Assembly (NCBI GenBank): GCA_964387795.1
Contig: CAYLYP010000077.1
Location: 1 to 15,175 of the forward strand
Direction of reading: 5' to 3'
DNA length: 15,175 nt
DNA from: CAYLYP01 sp964387795
GTDB taxonomy: Bacteria; Bacteroidota; Bacteroidia; Bacteroidales; UBA7960
Made by a program: the position numbers and the translations under genes. The notes under the pieces are model-generated. The model had not been told where the DNA came from, did no database searches, and saw only the letters and a list, made by a program, of their open reading frames with translations. This document shows, one piece after another, positions 1-7,887 of this stretch (within the stretch, counting starts at the first letter, position 1; every line of letters starts with the position of its first letter).

Positions 1-28
1 GAGTATGTCGTCGCCAACTTTTATTCTG

Positions 29-55
29 AAGCCCCTCAAAAGAGGGGCTTTTTTT
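29..55 (+). terminator. Rho-independent terminator of an unseen upstream unit
   Basis: AAGCCCCTC and GAGGGGCTT form a perfect 9-bp stem around an AAAA loop, followed by a T run. Bases 1-28 before it would be the 3' end of a transcript entering from the left. A tRNA tail was considered for those bases but the T-arm pattern does not fit, so the upstream gene is not identified. Confidence 0.9.
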
Positions 56-178
56 ATGTAATTATATGAAGTGCTTTTAATTTAACTGCTATTCTTATTC
101 TTTGCTTTTTTTCTTTATTATTGTATTTTTATTTTTTCTTAAGCCCCCAATATTAAAAACAAAACTAATAATGGTAAG
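56..178 (+). promoter_or_regulatory. AT-rich upstream region of the dCTPase-like gene
   Basis: The 123 bases between the terminator and the first gene are AT-rich and must hold its promoter. The closest thing to the Bacteroidetes -7 element is TATTCTTTG at 96-104, which has one base too many between TA and TTTG. No Shine-Dalgarno sequence precedes the ATG, as is usual in this phylum. The exact promoter is not assigned. Confidence 0.3.
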
Positions 179-508
179 ATGAATGATATTGATACAATAA
201 CAAAAGCTTTGATTGACTTTCGGAATGAAAGAGACTGGGAACAGTTCCATAACCCAAAGGATCTTGCATTAGCCCTTTCAATTGAAGCTGCTGAGTTAAA
301 CGAGATATTTCTTTGGAAAAGCAGCAGCGAGGGCGATGTTGAACGGATTAAAGAGGAATTGGCTGATGTTTTGGCTTATAGTTTTATGATTGCCCATAGG
401 TTTAATCTTGATATTAAAGAAATAATGATGGATAAGATTAAGAAGAATGGTGAAAAGTATCCTGTTGAAAAATCCAGGGGAAATGCTTTGAAATATAATA
501 AGCTATAA
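179..508 (+). CDS. MazG-like nucleotide pyrophosphohydrolase (dCTPase / RS21-C6 type)
   Basis: A 109-residue all-alpha NTP pyrophosphohydrolase of the short MazG class. These enzymes cleave nucleoside triphosphates, typically dCTP or modified dCTP analogues, to the monophosphate and pyrophosphate, and so clean the nucleotide pool. The Mg-binding pattern is visible: E36-x-x-E39 in helix 2 and E60-x-x-D63 in helix 3. The RDWEQFH segment (18-24) and the C-terminal KYPVEKSRGNALKY segment match the RS21-C6/DCTPP1-like family closely. The length is normal for one MazG core. It stands alone between two terminators, so it is probably monocistronic. The ATG at 171 runs into a stop after three codons, so 179 is the start. 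Family assignment is strong; substrate preference is inferred. Confidence 0.88.
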   Translation: MNDIDTITKALIDFRNERDWEQFHNPKDLALALSIEAAELNEIFLWKSSSEGDVERIKEELADVLAYSFMIAHRFNLDIKEIMMDKIKKNGEKYPVEKSRGNALKYNKL

Positions 509-533
509 TAAAAGAACTGAACAATAGATAAAT

Positions 534-561
534 AAAAAAGGCGCCATTTGGCGCCTTTTTT
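534..561. terminator. Bidirectional terminator between the dCTPase-like gene and nifJ
   Basis: An A6 run, GGCGCC, loop ATTT, GGCGCC and T6 give a symmetric stem with U tracts in both directions. It sits between two genes that converge, so it plausibly ends both the dCTPase-like transcript and the nifJ transcript. Confidence 0.9.
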
Positions 562-587
562 ATAATTCAAATTATCTTAACAAGTTC

Positions 588-3500
588 TTATTTTGAGAAA
601 TCCTGTTCTGATAAACGTTTGTAATTATTATACCTCCATTTTGCATTTTCCTCAGCTACTTTGAAAAGTACTTCTGCATCCTGAGGGAAGGCTTGTTTTA
701 AGGAGCTATAACGCACTTCATTGCTTAGGAAGTCCTGGAATTTACTCCAATCTGGTTCTTTCGAATCTAATTGGAATGGATTTTTTCCTTCAGCTTCAAG
801 CATTGGGTTAAAGCGATATAAGTGCCAGTAACCTGCTTCAACTGCTTTCTTTCCTTCTTCCTGGGTCTTGCCCATTCCTGCGCGAAGACCATGGTTGATA
901 CAAGGAGCGTATGCAATAATGAGCGATGGGCCAGGATAAGCTTCTGCTTCACGTATTGCTTTCAGGTATTGGCTTTGACTTGAACCCATTGCAACCTGAG
1001 CTACATATACATAACCATAAGTAGTGGCCATGAGCCCAAGATCTTTTTTACGAACCCTCTTACCTGAGGCAGCAAATTTTGCAATAGCACCTGCAGGGGT
1101 TGATTTTGATGCTTGTCCACCTGTGTTTGAATATACTTCGGTATCCATAACAAGGATATTCACATCTTCACCAGAGGCAATAACATGGTCAAGGCCACCA
1201 TATCCGATATCATAAGCCCAACCATCGCCACCGAAGATCCATACTGATTTTTTTACAAGATATTGTTTTAAATCAAGGATTTCTTTTGCAATTGGATCTT
1301 TTTCTTTTTCTAAACGGGCAACAACTTTTGCTGATGCAGATTTTGATTTTTCACCATCTTTCATGCAGTCAAGCCATTCTTTCATTGCTTCTTTGGTTTC
1401 AGCAGACATTCCACCATTTAATGCAGTGTTCATTAAACGTGCAATACGGCTGCGGAATTTTGTTACACCTGTTGCCATACCAAGACCATACTCAGCATTG
1501 TCTTCAAATAATGAATTTGCCCATGCCGGACCAAATCCTTCTTTATTTGCACAATATGGAGTTGCAGGAGCTGATCCGCCATAAATGGATGAACATCCGG
1601 TTGCATTGGCTACCATCATCCTTTCACCATACAATTGGGTAATCAGTTTGATATATGGGGTTTCGCCACAACCTGCACATGCTCCGCTAAACTCAAATAA
1701 AGGCTGGGCAAACTGGCTGTTTTTAACCGATTGGTCTTTTGCAAGTAGAGTATCTTTGTATGAAACATGTTTTGAGAAATAATCCCAACGTTTGCTTTCT
1801 TCAAGTTGTGATTCGAAATTTTTCATCACAAGAGCCTTACCAGGGGCCGGACATACATCAGCACAGTTGCCGCATCCTGTACAATCAAGAGGGCTAACTT
1901 GCATACGGTATTTAAAACCAGCTGTTTTTCCTTTTGTTTCCTGGGTCATTGTTCCTGCAGGAGCATTTTTCATCTCTTCTTCACTGATGAGGAATGGACG
2001 AATAGCTGCGTGAGGGCAAACATAAGAACACTGGTTACATTGAATACAGTTTTCAACCTGCCATTCTGGAACATGAACTGCAATACCTCGTTTTTCATAT
2101 GCTGTTGTGCCAGCAGGGAAGGTGCCGTCTTCACGGTTCAGGAATGCACTTACAGGAAGATCGTCTCCCTTGAGTGAATTGATTGGGAACATCACATTAC
2201 GGATAAAATCAGGAACATCTGATTCATCTGTGGCTGGTTTTACTGTAATATTTTTCCATTCAGATGGAACTGCTACTTCTATAACTTCTGTTCCTTTATC
2301 AATAGCAGCGTAGTTCATATTAACAACAGCCTCACCTTTTCTTCCATAGCTTTTATAAATAGCAGCTTTCATCTGCTTTTCAGCCAGTTCGTAAGGTATT
2401 ACGCCTGTGAGTTTAAAGAATGCAGCCTGCATGATGGTGTTGGTGCGGTTGCCCAAACCTATGCTATCTGCAATCTCGGTAGCATTAATGATATAAAACT
2501 TAATCTCATTCTCTGCCATATATTTTTTCATGTGGTCAGGAAGGCGATCCATGGTTTCTGCTTTGCTCCAGATAGAATTCAACAGGAAGATACCGCCTTT
2601 TTTCAAGCCCTTAAGCATATCATATTTTTCAAGATATGATGGAACATGGCAGGCTACAAAATCAGCATTGTTTACCAGATAAGGTGAACGGATTGGGCTA
2701 TCTCCAAAACGAAGGTGAGAAACAGTGATACCACCTGATTTCTTAGAGTCATATGAGAAATACCCCTGTGCATATTTATTGGTGTTGTCACCAATGATTT
2801 TGATAGAGTTTTTATTTGCTCCAACAGTACCATCAGAACCTAATCCATAAAATTTAGCAGCATAATTGCCTTTTGGTGCTACATCGATATCTTTTCCAAT
2901 TGGTAAAGATTTAAAAGTAACATCGTCAACAATACCAACGGTGAACTGATTCTTTGGTTCAGCCATTTTAAGGTTGTCATAAACAGCAACAATATGTGCA
3001 GGAACAGTATCTTTTGAACTTAAGCCATAACGCCCGCCTACAACGATAGGGGCATTAGCCTTTCCATAGAACATTTCCCTGATATCAAGGTAAAGAGGAT
3101 CACCATTTGCTCCGGGTTCTTTTGTACGATCCAATACAGCGATACGTTTTACTGATTTTGGAAGCACATTGAGCAAATATTTTACTGAGAATGGGCGATA
3201 CAGATGAACAGAGATAAGACCTACTTTTTCTCCCTGTGACATCTTATAATCAATTACTTCTTTAATAGTTTCAGTGATTGAGCCCATTGCAATAATAATA
3301 TTCTCTGCGTCAGGGGCACCATAATAGGTAAATGGTTTATATTCGCGACCTGTCAAGGCAGAGATTTTCTGCATATAATCAGCTACAATTTCAGGAACAG
3401 CATCATAGAAGCGGTTTGCAGCTTCTCTTGATTGGAAATAGATATCCGGGTTTTGTGCTGTACCACGGGTAACCGGGTGTTCTGGATTTAATGCACGGTC

Positions 3501-4118
3501 ACGGAATTCCTGTAATGCTTTGAAATCAAGCAATTTTACAAGATCATCCTGATCACATAATTCAACTTTTTGAATTTCGTGAGAAGTACGGAACCCATCA
3601 AAGAAATGTAGGAATGGAACCCTTGATTTGATGGCTGCTAGGTGTGCGATAGGAGCCAAATCCATGATTTCCTGAACACTACCTGTTGCAAGCATTGCAA
3701 AACCTGTCTGGCGGGCACTCATTACATCGCTATGGTCTCCAAAAATTGATAGCGCCTGTGCTGCAAGGCTACGGGCTGATACATGAAATACTCCGGGAAG
3801 CAATTCCCCGGCGATTTTATACATATTGGGGATCATCAGTAACAGACCCTGAGAAGCAGTGTAGGTGGTTGTTAAAGCCCCTGATTGGAGGGAACCATGT
3901 ACTGCACCTGCTGCCCCAGCCTCTGATTGCATCTCTACTAACTTAACTTCTTCACCGAAAATATTCTTACGACCGTTGGCTGCCCACTCATCTACATTTT
4001 CGGCCATGTTTGATGATGGAGTGATGGGATAGATGGCTGCAACTTCGCTAAACATGTAGGCTACATGAGAAGCTGCATAGTTTCCGTCACAGGTAACGAA
4101 TTTTTTCTGTTTTGTCAT
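588..4118 (-). CDS. nifJ: Pyruvate:ferredoxin (flavodoxin) oxidoreductase, single-chain
   Basis: A 1176-residue homodimer-type PFOR, the usual length. It oxidatively decarboxylates pyruvate with CoA to acetyl-CoA and CO2, passing electrons to ferredoxin or flavodoxin in the cytoplasm. Domain order is complete. The N-terminal pyruvate-binding domain carries YPITPSS at 30-36. A central two-cluster ferredoxin domain has C691, C694, C697, C701 and C746, C749, C752, C756. The C-terminal thiamine diphosphate domain has the motif G964-D965-G966 ... N998. The four ligands of the proximal [4Fe-4S] cluster are in place at C814, C817, C842 and C1073. No frameshift or lost key residue is seen. The start is preceded by an A-rich stretch. 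It lies downstream of the porin gene on the same strand but has its own candidate promoter. It indicates anaerobic or low-oxygen fermentative metabolism. Confidence 0.97.
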   Translation of the reverse strand: MTKQKKFVTCDGNYAASHVAYMFSEVAAIYPITPSSNMAENVDEWAANGRKNIFGEEVKLVEMQSEAGAAGAVHGSLQSGALTTTYTASQGLLLMIPNMYKIAGELLPGVFHVSARSLAAQALSIFGDHSDVMSARQTGFAMLATGSVQEIMDLAPIAHLAAIKSRVPFLHFFDGFRTSHEIQKVELCDQDDLVKLLDFKALQEFRDRALNPEHPVTRGTAQNPDIYFQSREAANRFYDAVPEIVADYMQKISALTGREYKPFTYYGAPDAENIIIAMGSITETIKEVIDYKMSQGEKVGLISVHLYRPFSVKYLLNVLPKSVKRIAVLDRTKEPGANGDPLYLDIREMFYGKANAPIVVGGRYGLSSKDTVPAHIVAVYDNLKMAEPKNQFTVGIVDDVTFKSLPIGKDIDVAPKGNYAAKFYGLGSDGTVGANKNSIKIIGDNTNKYAQGYFSYDSKKSGGITVSHLRFGDSPIRSPYLVNNADFVACHVPSYLEKYDMLKGLKKGGIFLLNSIWSKAETMDRLPDHMKKYMAENEIKFYIINATEIADSIGLGNRTNTIMQAAFFKLTGVIPYELAEKQMKAAIYKSYGRKGEAVVNMNYAAIDKGTEVIEVAVPSEWKNITVKPATDESDVPDFIRNVMFPINSLKGDDLPVSAFLNREDGTFPAGTTAYEKRGIAVHVPEWQVENCIQCNQCSYVCPHAAIRPFLISEEEMKNAPAGTMTQETKGKTAGFKYRMQVSPLDCTGCGNCADVCPAPGKALVMKNFESQLEESKRWDYFSKHVSYKDTLLAKDQSVKNSQFAQPLFEFSGACAGCGETPYIKLITQLYGERMMVANATGCSSIYGGSAPATPYCANKEGFGPAWANSLFEDNAEYGLGMATGVTKFRSRIARLMNTALNGGMSAETKEAMKEWLDCMKDGEKSKSASAKVVARLEKEKDPIAKEILDLKQYLVKKSVWIFGGDGWAYDIGYGGLDHVIASGEDVNILVMDTEVYSNTGGQASKSTPAGAIAKFAASGKRVRKKDLGLMATTYGYVYVAQVAMGSSQSQYLKAIREAEAYPGPSLIIAYAPCINHGLRAGMGKTQEEGKKAVEAGYWHLYRFNPMLEAEGKNPFQLDSKEPDWSKFQDFLSNEVRYSSLKQAFPQDAEVLFKVAEENAKWRYNNYKRLSEQDFSK

Positions 4119-4178
4119 ACTATTTTTTTTTTAAAATATCTTATTTCAAGCCACTTAGCCTGTTGGTTTTAGCCACTG

Positions 4179-4207
4179 CAAAATTAGCAATTTATTTCCT
4201 TAAAAAA
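4179..4207 (-). promoter_or_regulatory. Candidate promoter of nifJ
   Basis: Read on the minus strand, TAATTTTG (4186 down to 4179) matches the Bacteroidetes -7 element TAnnTTTG. About 20 nt further upstream there is a T-rich GTTTTTT, a weak match to the -33 element. Transcription would begin near 4172 and give a leader of about 55 nt. Confidence 0.5.
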
Positions 4208-4286
4208 CAGTAATCCCCGTAATTTATAAACAGTATAAGTAAGAGAAAAACCGGCGCTTTGCTTAATTGACTGAGTATTTGAGTTG

Positions 4287-6245
4287 TTAATCAAAAAACA
4301 TCCAGCTTAATCCAAATTTAAATGCCGGGCTTGGAATCGGATAATTTGCAATTGGGAATACGAGTTTATTATTTGGTAAAAATCCTAACACATCCTGGAA
4401 TTTTACAAAAAACCTCGTCCTTTTAATTTTTGCAGTGAGAAATGGATCCAGGAAAATATGCTGTTCGCTCATGTCACTGTCATGGTTATAAAATACCCTG
4501 GACACCGGATTAAAGCCCATCGGTGAGTAAGGGGTATTATAATTCATCTCTAAGCCTATTTGTGTCAACAGGCTTCCTTTGAAAAGTTTAATGTTTGCAA
4601 GGACTGAAATATTTGCTAATAATTCGGGAAGCCTTTCAAATTTATCTGATGACACATATTGATAAATTACCAAGCTGTTAAATTCCAATGCTTTCCAATT
4701 GAAATGGTTTTCAATAAAGGGGCCTATGATGTTTACCATGCCTTCATTTTGCTCAGGGAAAGCAAGATTATTAAAGAATATTGGTTTATTTATTAGATAA
4801 TAACTAAGCCCTAATTTTTGTCTTTTATAAAATGCTTGTGCGCGAAAAGCAAGGCTTGTTGTCTGATCAAAATTGTTTTCCCAGAAATATGTATTGCTGT
4901 AAAACCTGGATGCATAATAGGGTGCATGTTCGCCGCTAAGCTTTAAATCACCTTCAAGCCTAATATTTGAAGAGGCTTTACCAAACATGATGCCTCCTTC
5001 AATTTTGTAATCATTGTCGTAATAACCCCCTTTTATCAATTCTGCATAAGCTTTAAGGCTTAGGGGGAGTTCAGGGTCGGTGGCAAGGCTGCCTCCCTGG
5101 ACAAAACAATTGAAACGGTCGCTTTTTCTTTGTCCTCTTAACGTGTCATTAATGAAGACCATCTCTTTGTCTGTATTGATGTCATACAGGCGTGAGCTTA
5201 TAAAAACCGAAAATGTTAATGGAAACTTCCTCTTTGAGGTCTTCAATGGAAGGTATGAATAACTGATTGTGTTTTCAAGATAAAATACCCTTGTTGAATC
5301 TAAAGTAGAAACCGTGTCCCTGATTGAAAAATCACTATATTTTATGGGCTTGTCTGAATTCTCAAATATTGAAGATCTCCTGCTGAGCTCCAGTGTATGG
5401 CTGAATTTCCCCAGATTGATAAAGCGGGATTGGTCCAGTGTGTCTTTTGCTTCAGTATAAAATCCGGTCAGATAGGAATGTCTGAGCTTTAAGCCCCTGT
5501 CCCTGTAGCGGCTTTCTGCATTGTAATAAAGGATGCTGTCCACTCTCTGGTCATCTATAAAACCTTCAACATTTGTCAAACCACCACTCTCATGGTTAAG
5601 GAGCTTGTTGGTATATAGCACCAATAATGCCTGATATTTTTTGTTGTTTGATAAAAAATCACCTGTAAAAAGGAAACCATTGTTAATTACTGCATTGCGG
5701 TTGTAATAACCGGGTGAGTTGGCTACCATGTATTTAAATCCAATATGCACATTTTTATGGATTCTTTGGGCATGCTGGAAATAAAAAAGCTGCTCACTGC
5801 TTGCACCATTTGAATAAAATAATTCTGTGAATGGCGATAGAGGGCGATAAAATGTCACAGGGGCATTTCCCAATGCATAATCATGGTGTGTATTTGGAAT
5901 GAGTTCTTTTTTTGAATCCTGCCAGGGATTGTACCATAGGCTTCTTGATGCCAGACCAACATTCCCTCTGTTAACAATGAAAGGATACCTTTTTGAATTG
6001 TATTCATACCTTTGAAATGAATATAAGGTGGTATCAACGATTCTTTGTTTTGTTAAAAATGGATTCTCAATATCTGCTTCAAAAAAATAGGGGACTTTGG
6101 GTACTGGTATTATTGAATCCTTTTTCTCTTCTTTAGTCTCCTGTCCTTCCTGGCTTCGCTGACGGCTCATCTCTTCCTGTGAATATAAGGAAGTACTCAT
6201 ACTCACTGCAGTTAAAAAAAATAAGGGGAGGAAGATTTTTTTCAT
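4287..6245 (-). CDS. Putative outer-membrane porin (Porin_10-like)
   Basis: A 652-residue secreted protein. Residues 1-22 form a signal peptide: KK, a hydrophobic core with LFFL, and a likely cut after LYS before QEEM. A charged linker rich in E, K and Q follows at about 23-45. The rest is dense in alternating aromatic and polar residues, with many YF, FY and NN pairs typical of beta strands, and ends in FKFGLSWMFFD, an aromatic C-terminal strand expected of an outer-membrane beta-barrel. The overall pattern fits the Bacteroidetes 'putative porin' family. No TonB box or plug domain is seen, so it is not a SusC-type transporter. Its transported substrate is unknown. The start codon lies inside the first unit of the 94-bp tandem repeat, so the leader of this gene is made of that repeat. 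It is followed by nifJ on the same strand. Confidence 0.75.
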   Translation of the reverse strand: MKKIFLPLFFLTAVSMSTSLYSQEEMSRQRSQEGQETKEEKKDSIIPVPKVPYFFEADIENPFLTKQRIVDTTLYSFQRYEYNSKRYPFIVNRGNVGLASRSLWYNPWQDSKKELIPNTHHDYALGNAPVTFYRPLSPFTELFYSNGASSEQLFYFQHAQRIHKNVHIGFKYMVANSPGYYNRNAVINNGFLFTGDFLSNNKKYQALLVLYTNKLLNHESGGLTNVEGFIDDQRVDSILYYNAESRYRDRGLKLRHSYLTGFYTEAKDTLDQSRFINLGKFSHTLELSRRSSIFENSDKPIKYSDFSIRDTVSTLDSTRVFYLENTISYSYLPLKTSKRKFPLTFSVFISSRLYDINTDKEMVFINDTLRGQRKSDRFNCFVQGGSLATDPELPLSLKAYAELIKGGYYDNDYKIEGGIMFGKASSNIRLEGDLKLSGEHAPYYASRFYSNTYFWENNFDQTTSLAFRAQAFYKRQKLGLSYYLINKPIFFNNLAFPEQNEGMVNIIGPFIENHFNWKALEFNSLVIYQYVSSDKFERLPELLANISVLANIKLFKGSLLTQIGLEMNYNTPYSPMGFNPVSRVFYNHDSDMSEQHIFLDPFLTAKIKRTRFFVKFQDVLGFLPNNKLVFPIANYPIPSPAFKFGLSWMFFD

Positions 6246-6540
6246 CCGTGAATGATTTTTTCGTTTAAGGTCGGATGGAGCTCCATGTTTGCTGTTTTCA
6301 TTGGTGTTGGGATTTGATTCGCAAACATGTTCGGTTCATCCGTGAATGATTTTTTCGTTTAAGGTCGGATGGAGCTCCATGTTTGCTGTTTTCATTGGTG
6401 TTGGGATTTGATTTGCAAACATGTTCGGTTCATCCGTGAATGATTTTTTCGTTTAAGGTCGGATGGAACTCCATGTTTGCTGTTTAAACCGGTGGCTGAG
6501 CTTGCCGAAGCCACCGTAATTCTTTCGCAAACATGTTTGT
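6241..6540 (+). repeat. Tandem array, three copies of a 94-bp unit
   Basis: Copies begin at 6241, 6335 and 6429. Copies 1 and 2 differ at a single base (93 of 94 identical). Copy 3 matches them through about base 55, then its central part is replaced by a REP-like palindrome before the sequence rejoins at GCAAACATG, making it about 112 bp. Each unit has a 12-bp palindrome ATGGAGCTCCAT (ATGGAACTCCAT in copy 3) and inverted arms CATGTTTGC and GCAAACATG about 28 nt apart. The left end supplies the porin start codon (CAT at 6243-6245). The near identity points to recent duplication. No insertion-sequence gene is present. Confidence 0.92.
6489..6516. repeat. REP-like palindrome inside repeat copy 3
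   Basis: CGGTGGCT and AGCCACCG pair over 8 bp around GAGCTTGCCGA. The core is of the GAGCCTG[T/C]CGAAG type often scattered through bacterial intergenic DNA as REP-like elements. It replaces the normal loop sequence between the CATGTTTGC and GCAAACATG arms of the third 94-bp unit, so it looks inserted. Confidence 0.75.
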
Positions 6541-6558
6541 TTCATGTAGTATTGTCTG

Positions 6559-6711
6559 TTAAGCCTTTTCCTGATATTTAAGTCCCAAAATTACACTTTT
6601 AAAATGAATTCCTGAACCTTCTTCTTTATTCAATTTTGTTCTTATCGCGGAAATGATTGTTTTATTTCTCTTTTTAATTTGTGCAAAACTGCTTGCTTTG
6701 ACTTTTTCCAT
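6559..6711 (-). CDS. Possible small protein of 50 residues
   Basis: A short lysine- and serine-rich reading frame starting MEKVKASSFAQIKK and ending LKYQEKA. No family is recognised. Two points make it more than noise: the composition is protein-like, with a basic N-terminal half, and its ATG sits at the same place within a diverged 94-bp repeat unit as the porin ATG does in copy 1. Against it, the region is repeat-derived and AT-rich, and no clear promoter is seen upstream. It could be a decayed gene fragment or not coding at all. Confidence 0.25.
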   Translation of the reverse strand: MEKVKASSFAQIKKRNKTIISAIRTKLNKEEGSGIHFKSVILGLKYQEKA

Positions 6712-6841
6712 AAATAAAATATCGGTTAAAGTCGGATAGAACTCCATGTTTGCTATTTTAGAAAGGTGACTGAGCCTGTCGAAGAACCGGTGGCTGAGCC
6801 TGCCGAAGCCACAGTATTTAATCTGCAAACATGCTTGTTCC
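6706..6841 (+). repeat. Diverged fourth copy of the 94-bp repeat, enlarged by REP sequences
   Basis: The left half (CATAAATAAAATATCGG, then TTAAAGTCGGATAGAACTCC) aligns with the unit at 6241. Both inverted arms are intact: CATGTTTGC at about 6745-6753 and GCAAACATG at 6825-6833. Between them the loop has grown to about 70 nt and carries two REP-like sequences instead of the usual loop. The orientation is the same as the tandem array. Confidence 0.75.
6764..6812. repeat. One half and one nearly full REP-like palindrome
   Basis: GGTGACTGAGCCTGTCGAAG (6765-6784) is a left half without its closing arm. CCGGTGGCTGAGCCTGCC followed by GAAGCCAC (6787-6812) is a nearly complete hairpin. The two lie head to tail within the loop of repeat copy 4, suggesting two insertion events or one partial duplication. 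Confidence 0.7.
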
Positions 6842-7168
6842 ATATTTGATAATACCTGCATGATTTATTTCTCATTGTTTCATCATACGATAACGGGCTT
6901 TTTAATGCTTTTATTATATTTTCTGTCTTTCCATTTTGAATATGCAATAATCATAATTTTGGTTTTTGTTTAAGATTTATTTTGTTATTTTTTTGGACTG
7001 TTTTTTAAGTGTTTGATGATTTTTTACGTTTTTTAATGTGATTTTTTATGCTATTTTATATGGGTGTATTCTTTCGATAAAACATTGTTTAAATTGTATT
7101 TGAGTACCAAGATTAATCATTTATAAAAAAAATTATGCAATAATATATGTGTATATGTTTTAAATTTC
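6842..7168. other. AT-rich intergenic stretch without a visible gene
   Basis: Very T-rich on the plus strand, especially 6961-7060. No open frame with protein-like composition, RNA gene or terminator could be recognised. Confidence 0.6.
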
Positions 7169-7176
7169 TACTTTTG
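7169..7176 (+). promoter_or_regulatory. Candidate -7 element for the NUMOD4 gene
   Basis: TACTTTTG is a perfect TAnnTTTG. No convincing -33 TTG is found about 20 nt upstream. If used, transcription would start near 7182 and the leader would contain repeat copy 5. Confidence 0.35.
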
Positions 7177-7191
7177 GAAATTCTTACAAAA

Positions 7192-7281
7192 ATCATCCAT
7201 AAATATTTTTATTTATGGTCGGAAGGGACTCCCTGTTTACTATTTTAATTGGTTTTCTGTTTAATTCGCACACATTATCAT
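7192..7281 (+). repeat. Diverged fifth copy of the 94-bp repeat
   Basis: The segment from ATCATCCATAAATATTTTT through GGTCGG, AGGGACTCCCT, TGTTTAC, TATTTTAATTGG and TTAATTCGCACACAT aligns along the whole 94-bp unit with many substitutions. The central palindrome has changed to AGGGACTCCCT, which still pairs. It ends about 12 nt before the ATG of the NUMOD4 gene. Confidence 0.65.
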
Positions 7282-7293
7282 TACCTTAAAAAC

Positions 7294-7887
7294 ATGAACC
7301 AGAAAGTGAAAGAAATAACAAAGCAACAAAATGTTTCAAGGCTTCGTAAGCTTGATGATGAAATTTGGAAACCATTGGATTTTACAGATAAGAAATATGA
7401 GATAAGCAATTATGGAAGGATAAAAAGCTTTTGTTTTGATAAGAAAAATGGCCGTATCATTCGTTGCCGGAATGTTGGGGGCTTTATGGTTGTAGATATG
7501 ATTGTGAAAGAGCGCAGGCATCATTTTTGTGTTCATAAGCTTACGGCAGAAACCTTCCTTCCACCACCTGAAGAAGGACAAACAGTAGTAATCCATCTTG
7601 ATTGGAACAAAAAGAATAATTACTTTAAAAATCTATGTTGGGTAAGCAAGGAGGAAAGTTATAAGCGTATGCATGCCCGTTTGTCGGAGAACCGTCAGAA
7701 ATCTGGAAAAAGGGTCACCAACTCCCGCCTGAAAAATGCAGATATTATGGTATTGAAGGAAATGCTCCAAAAGGGGGTGAAACAAAAAGTCATTGCAAAA
7801 CTGTTCCGCATCAGCGAAATGCAGGTTACCCGAATTAAAAGAGGGGAAAACTGGGCTGATGTGGTGCCTTCAAATCAGGGATTGTGA
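7294..7887 (+). CDS. NUMOD4 / HNH-like protein with C-terminal helix-turn-helix
   Basis: A 197-residue putative DNA-binding protein or nuclease related to free-standing HNH homing endonucleases. Residues about 24-72 fit NUMOD4 (EIWKPLDF ... YEISNYGRIKSF). Residues 79-117 fit the HNH_3 fold: VHKL with H81, then IHLDWNKKNN with H101, N105 and N108-N109, then NLCWV. The residue before H101 is usually Asn or Asp but is Ile100 here, so catalytic activity is uncertain. Residues about 145-186 form a resolvase-like helix-turn-helix (LKNADIMVLKEML ... VTRIKRGENW), as seen in many NUMOD4 proteins. The open frame extends upstream to a TTG at 7249 inside a repeat copy; the ATG at 7294 with A-rich upstream sequence is preferred. 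No intron or intein is seen. Its end overlaps rlmH by 13 bp, tail to tail. Confidence 0.8.
   Translation: MNQKVKEITKQQNVSRLRKLDDEIWKPLDFTDKKYEISNYGRIKSFCFDKKNGRIIRCRNVGGFMVVDMIVKERRHHFCVHKLTAETFLPPPEEGQTVVIHLDWNKKNNYFKNLCWVSKEESYKRMHARLSENRQKSGKRVTNSRLKNADIMVLKEMLQKGVKQKVIAKLFRISEMQVTRIKRGENWADVVPSNQGL

Noticed and set aside
1..28. Possible 3' end of a tRNA gene before the first terminator
   Set aside because: The bases do not fit the T-loop/T-stem pattern (no C where position 61 is expected) and too little is visible.
376..570. 64-residue minus-strand frame over the dCTPase-like gene
   Set aside because: It is antisense to a well-supported gene and crosses the bidirectional terminator.
1286..1642. 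118-residue plus-strand frame inside nifJ
   Set aside because: Antisense shadow of nifJ; composition rich in L, H and Q with no recognisable domain, as expected of a shadow frame.
6241..6540. CRISPR array
   Set aside because: The repeated unit is contiguous with no unique spacers, the period is 94 bp, and no cas gene is present.
6559..6861. 100-residue version of the small minus-strand frame
   Set aside because: Its N-terminal half is translated from REP palindromes and repeat arms; only the last 50 residues could be coding.
7249..7293. Upstream TTG start for the NUMOD4 gene
   Set aside because: It lies inside a diverged repeat copy and adds residues without similarity to the NUMOD4 family; the ATG at 7294 is better.
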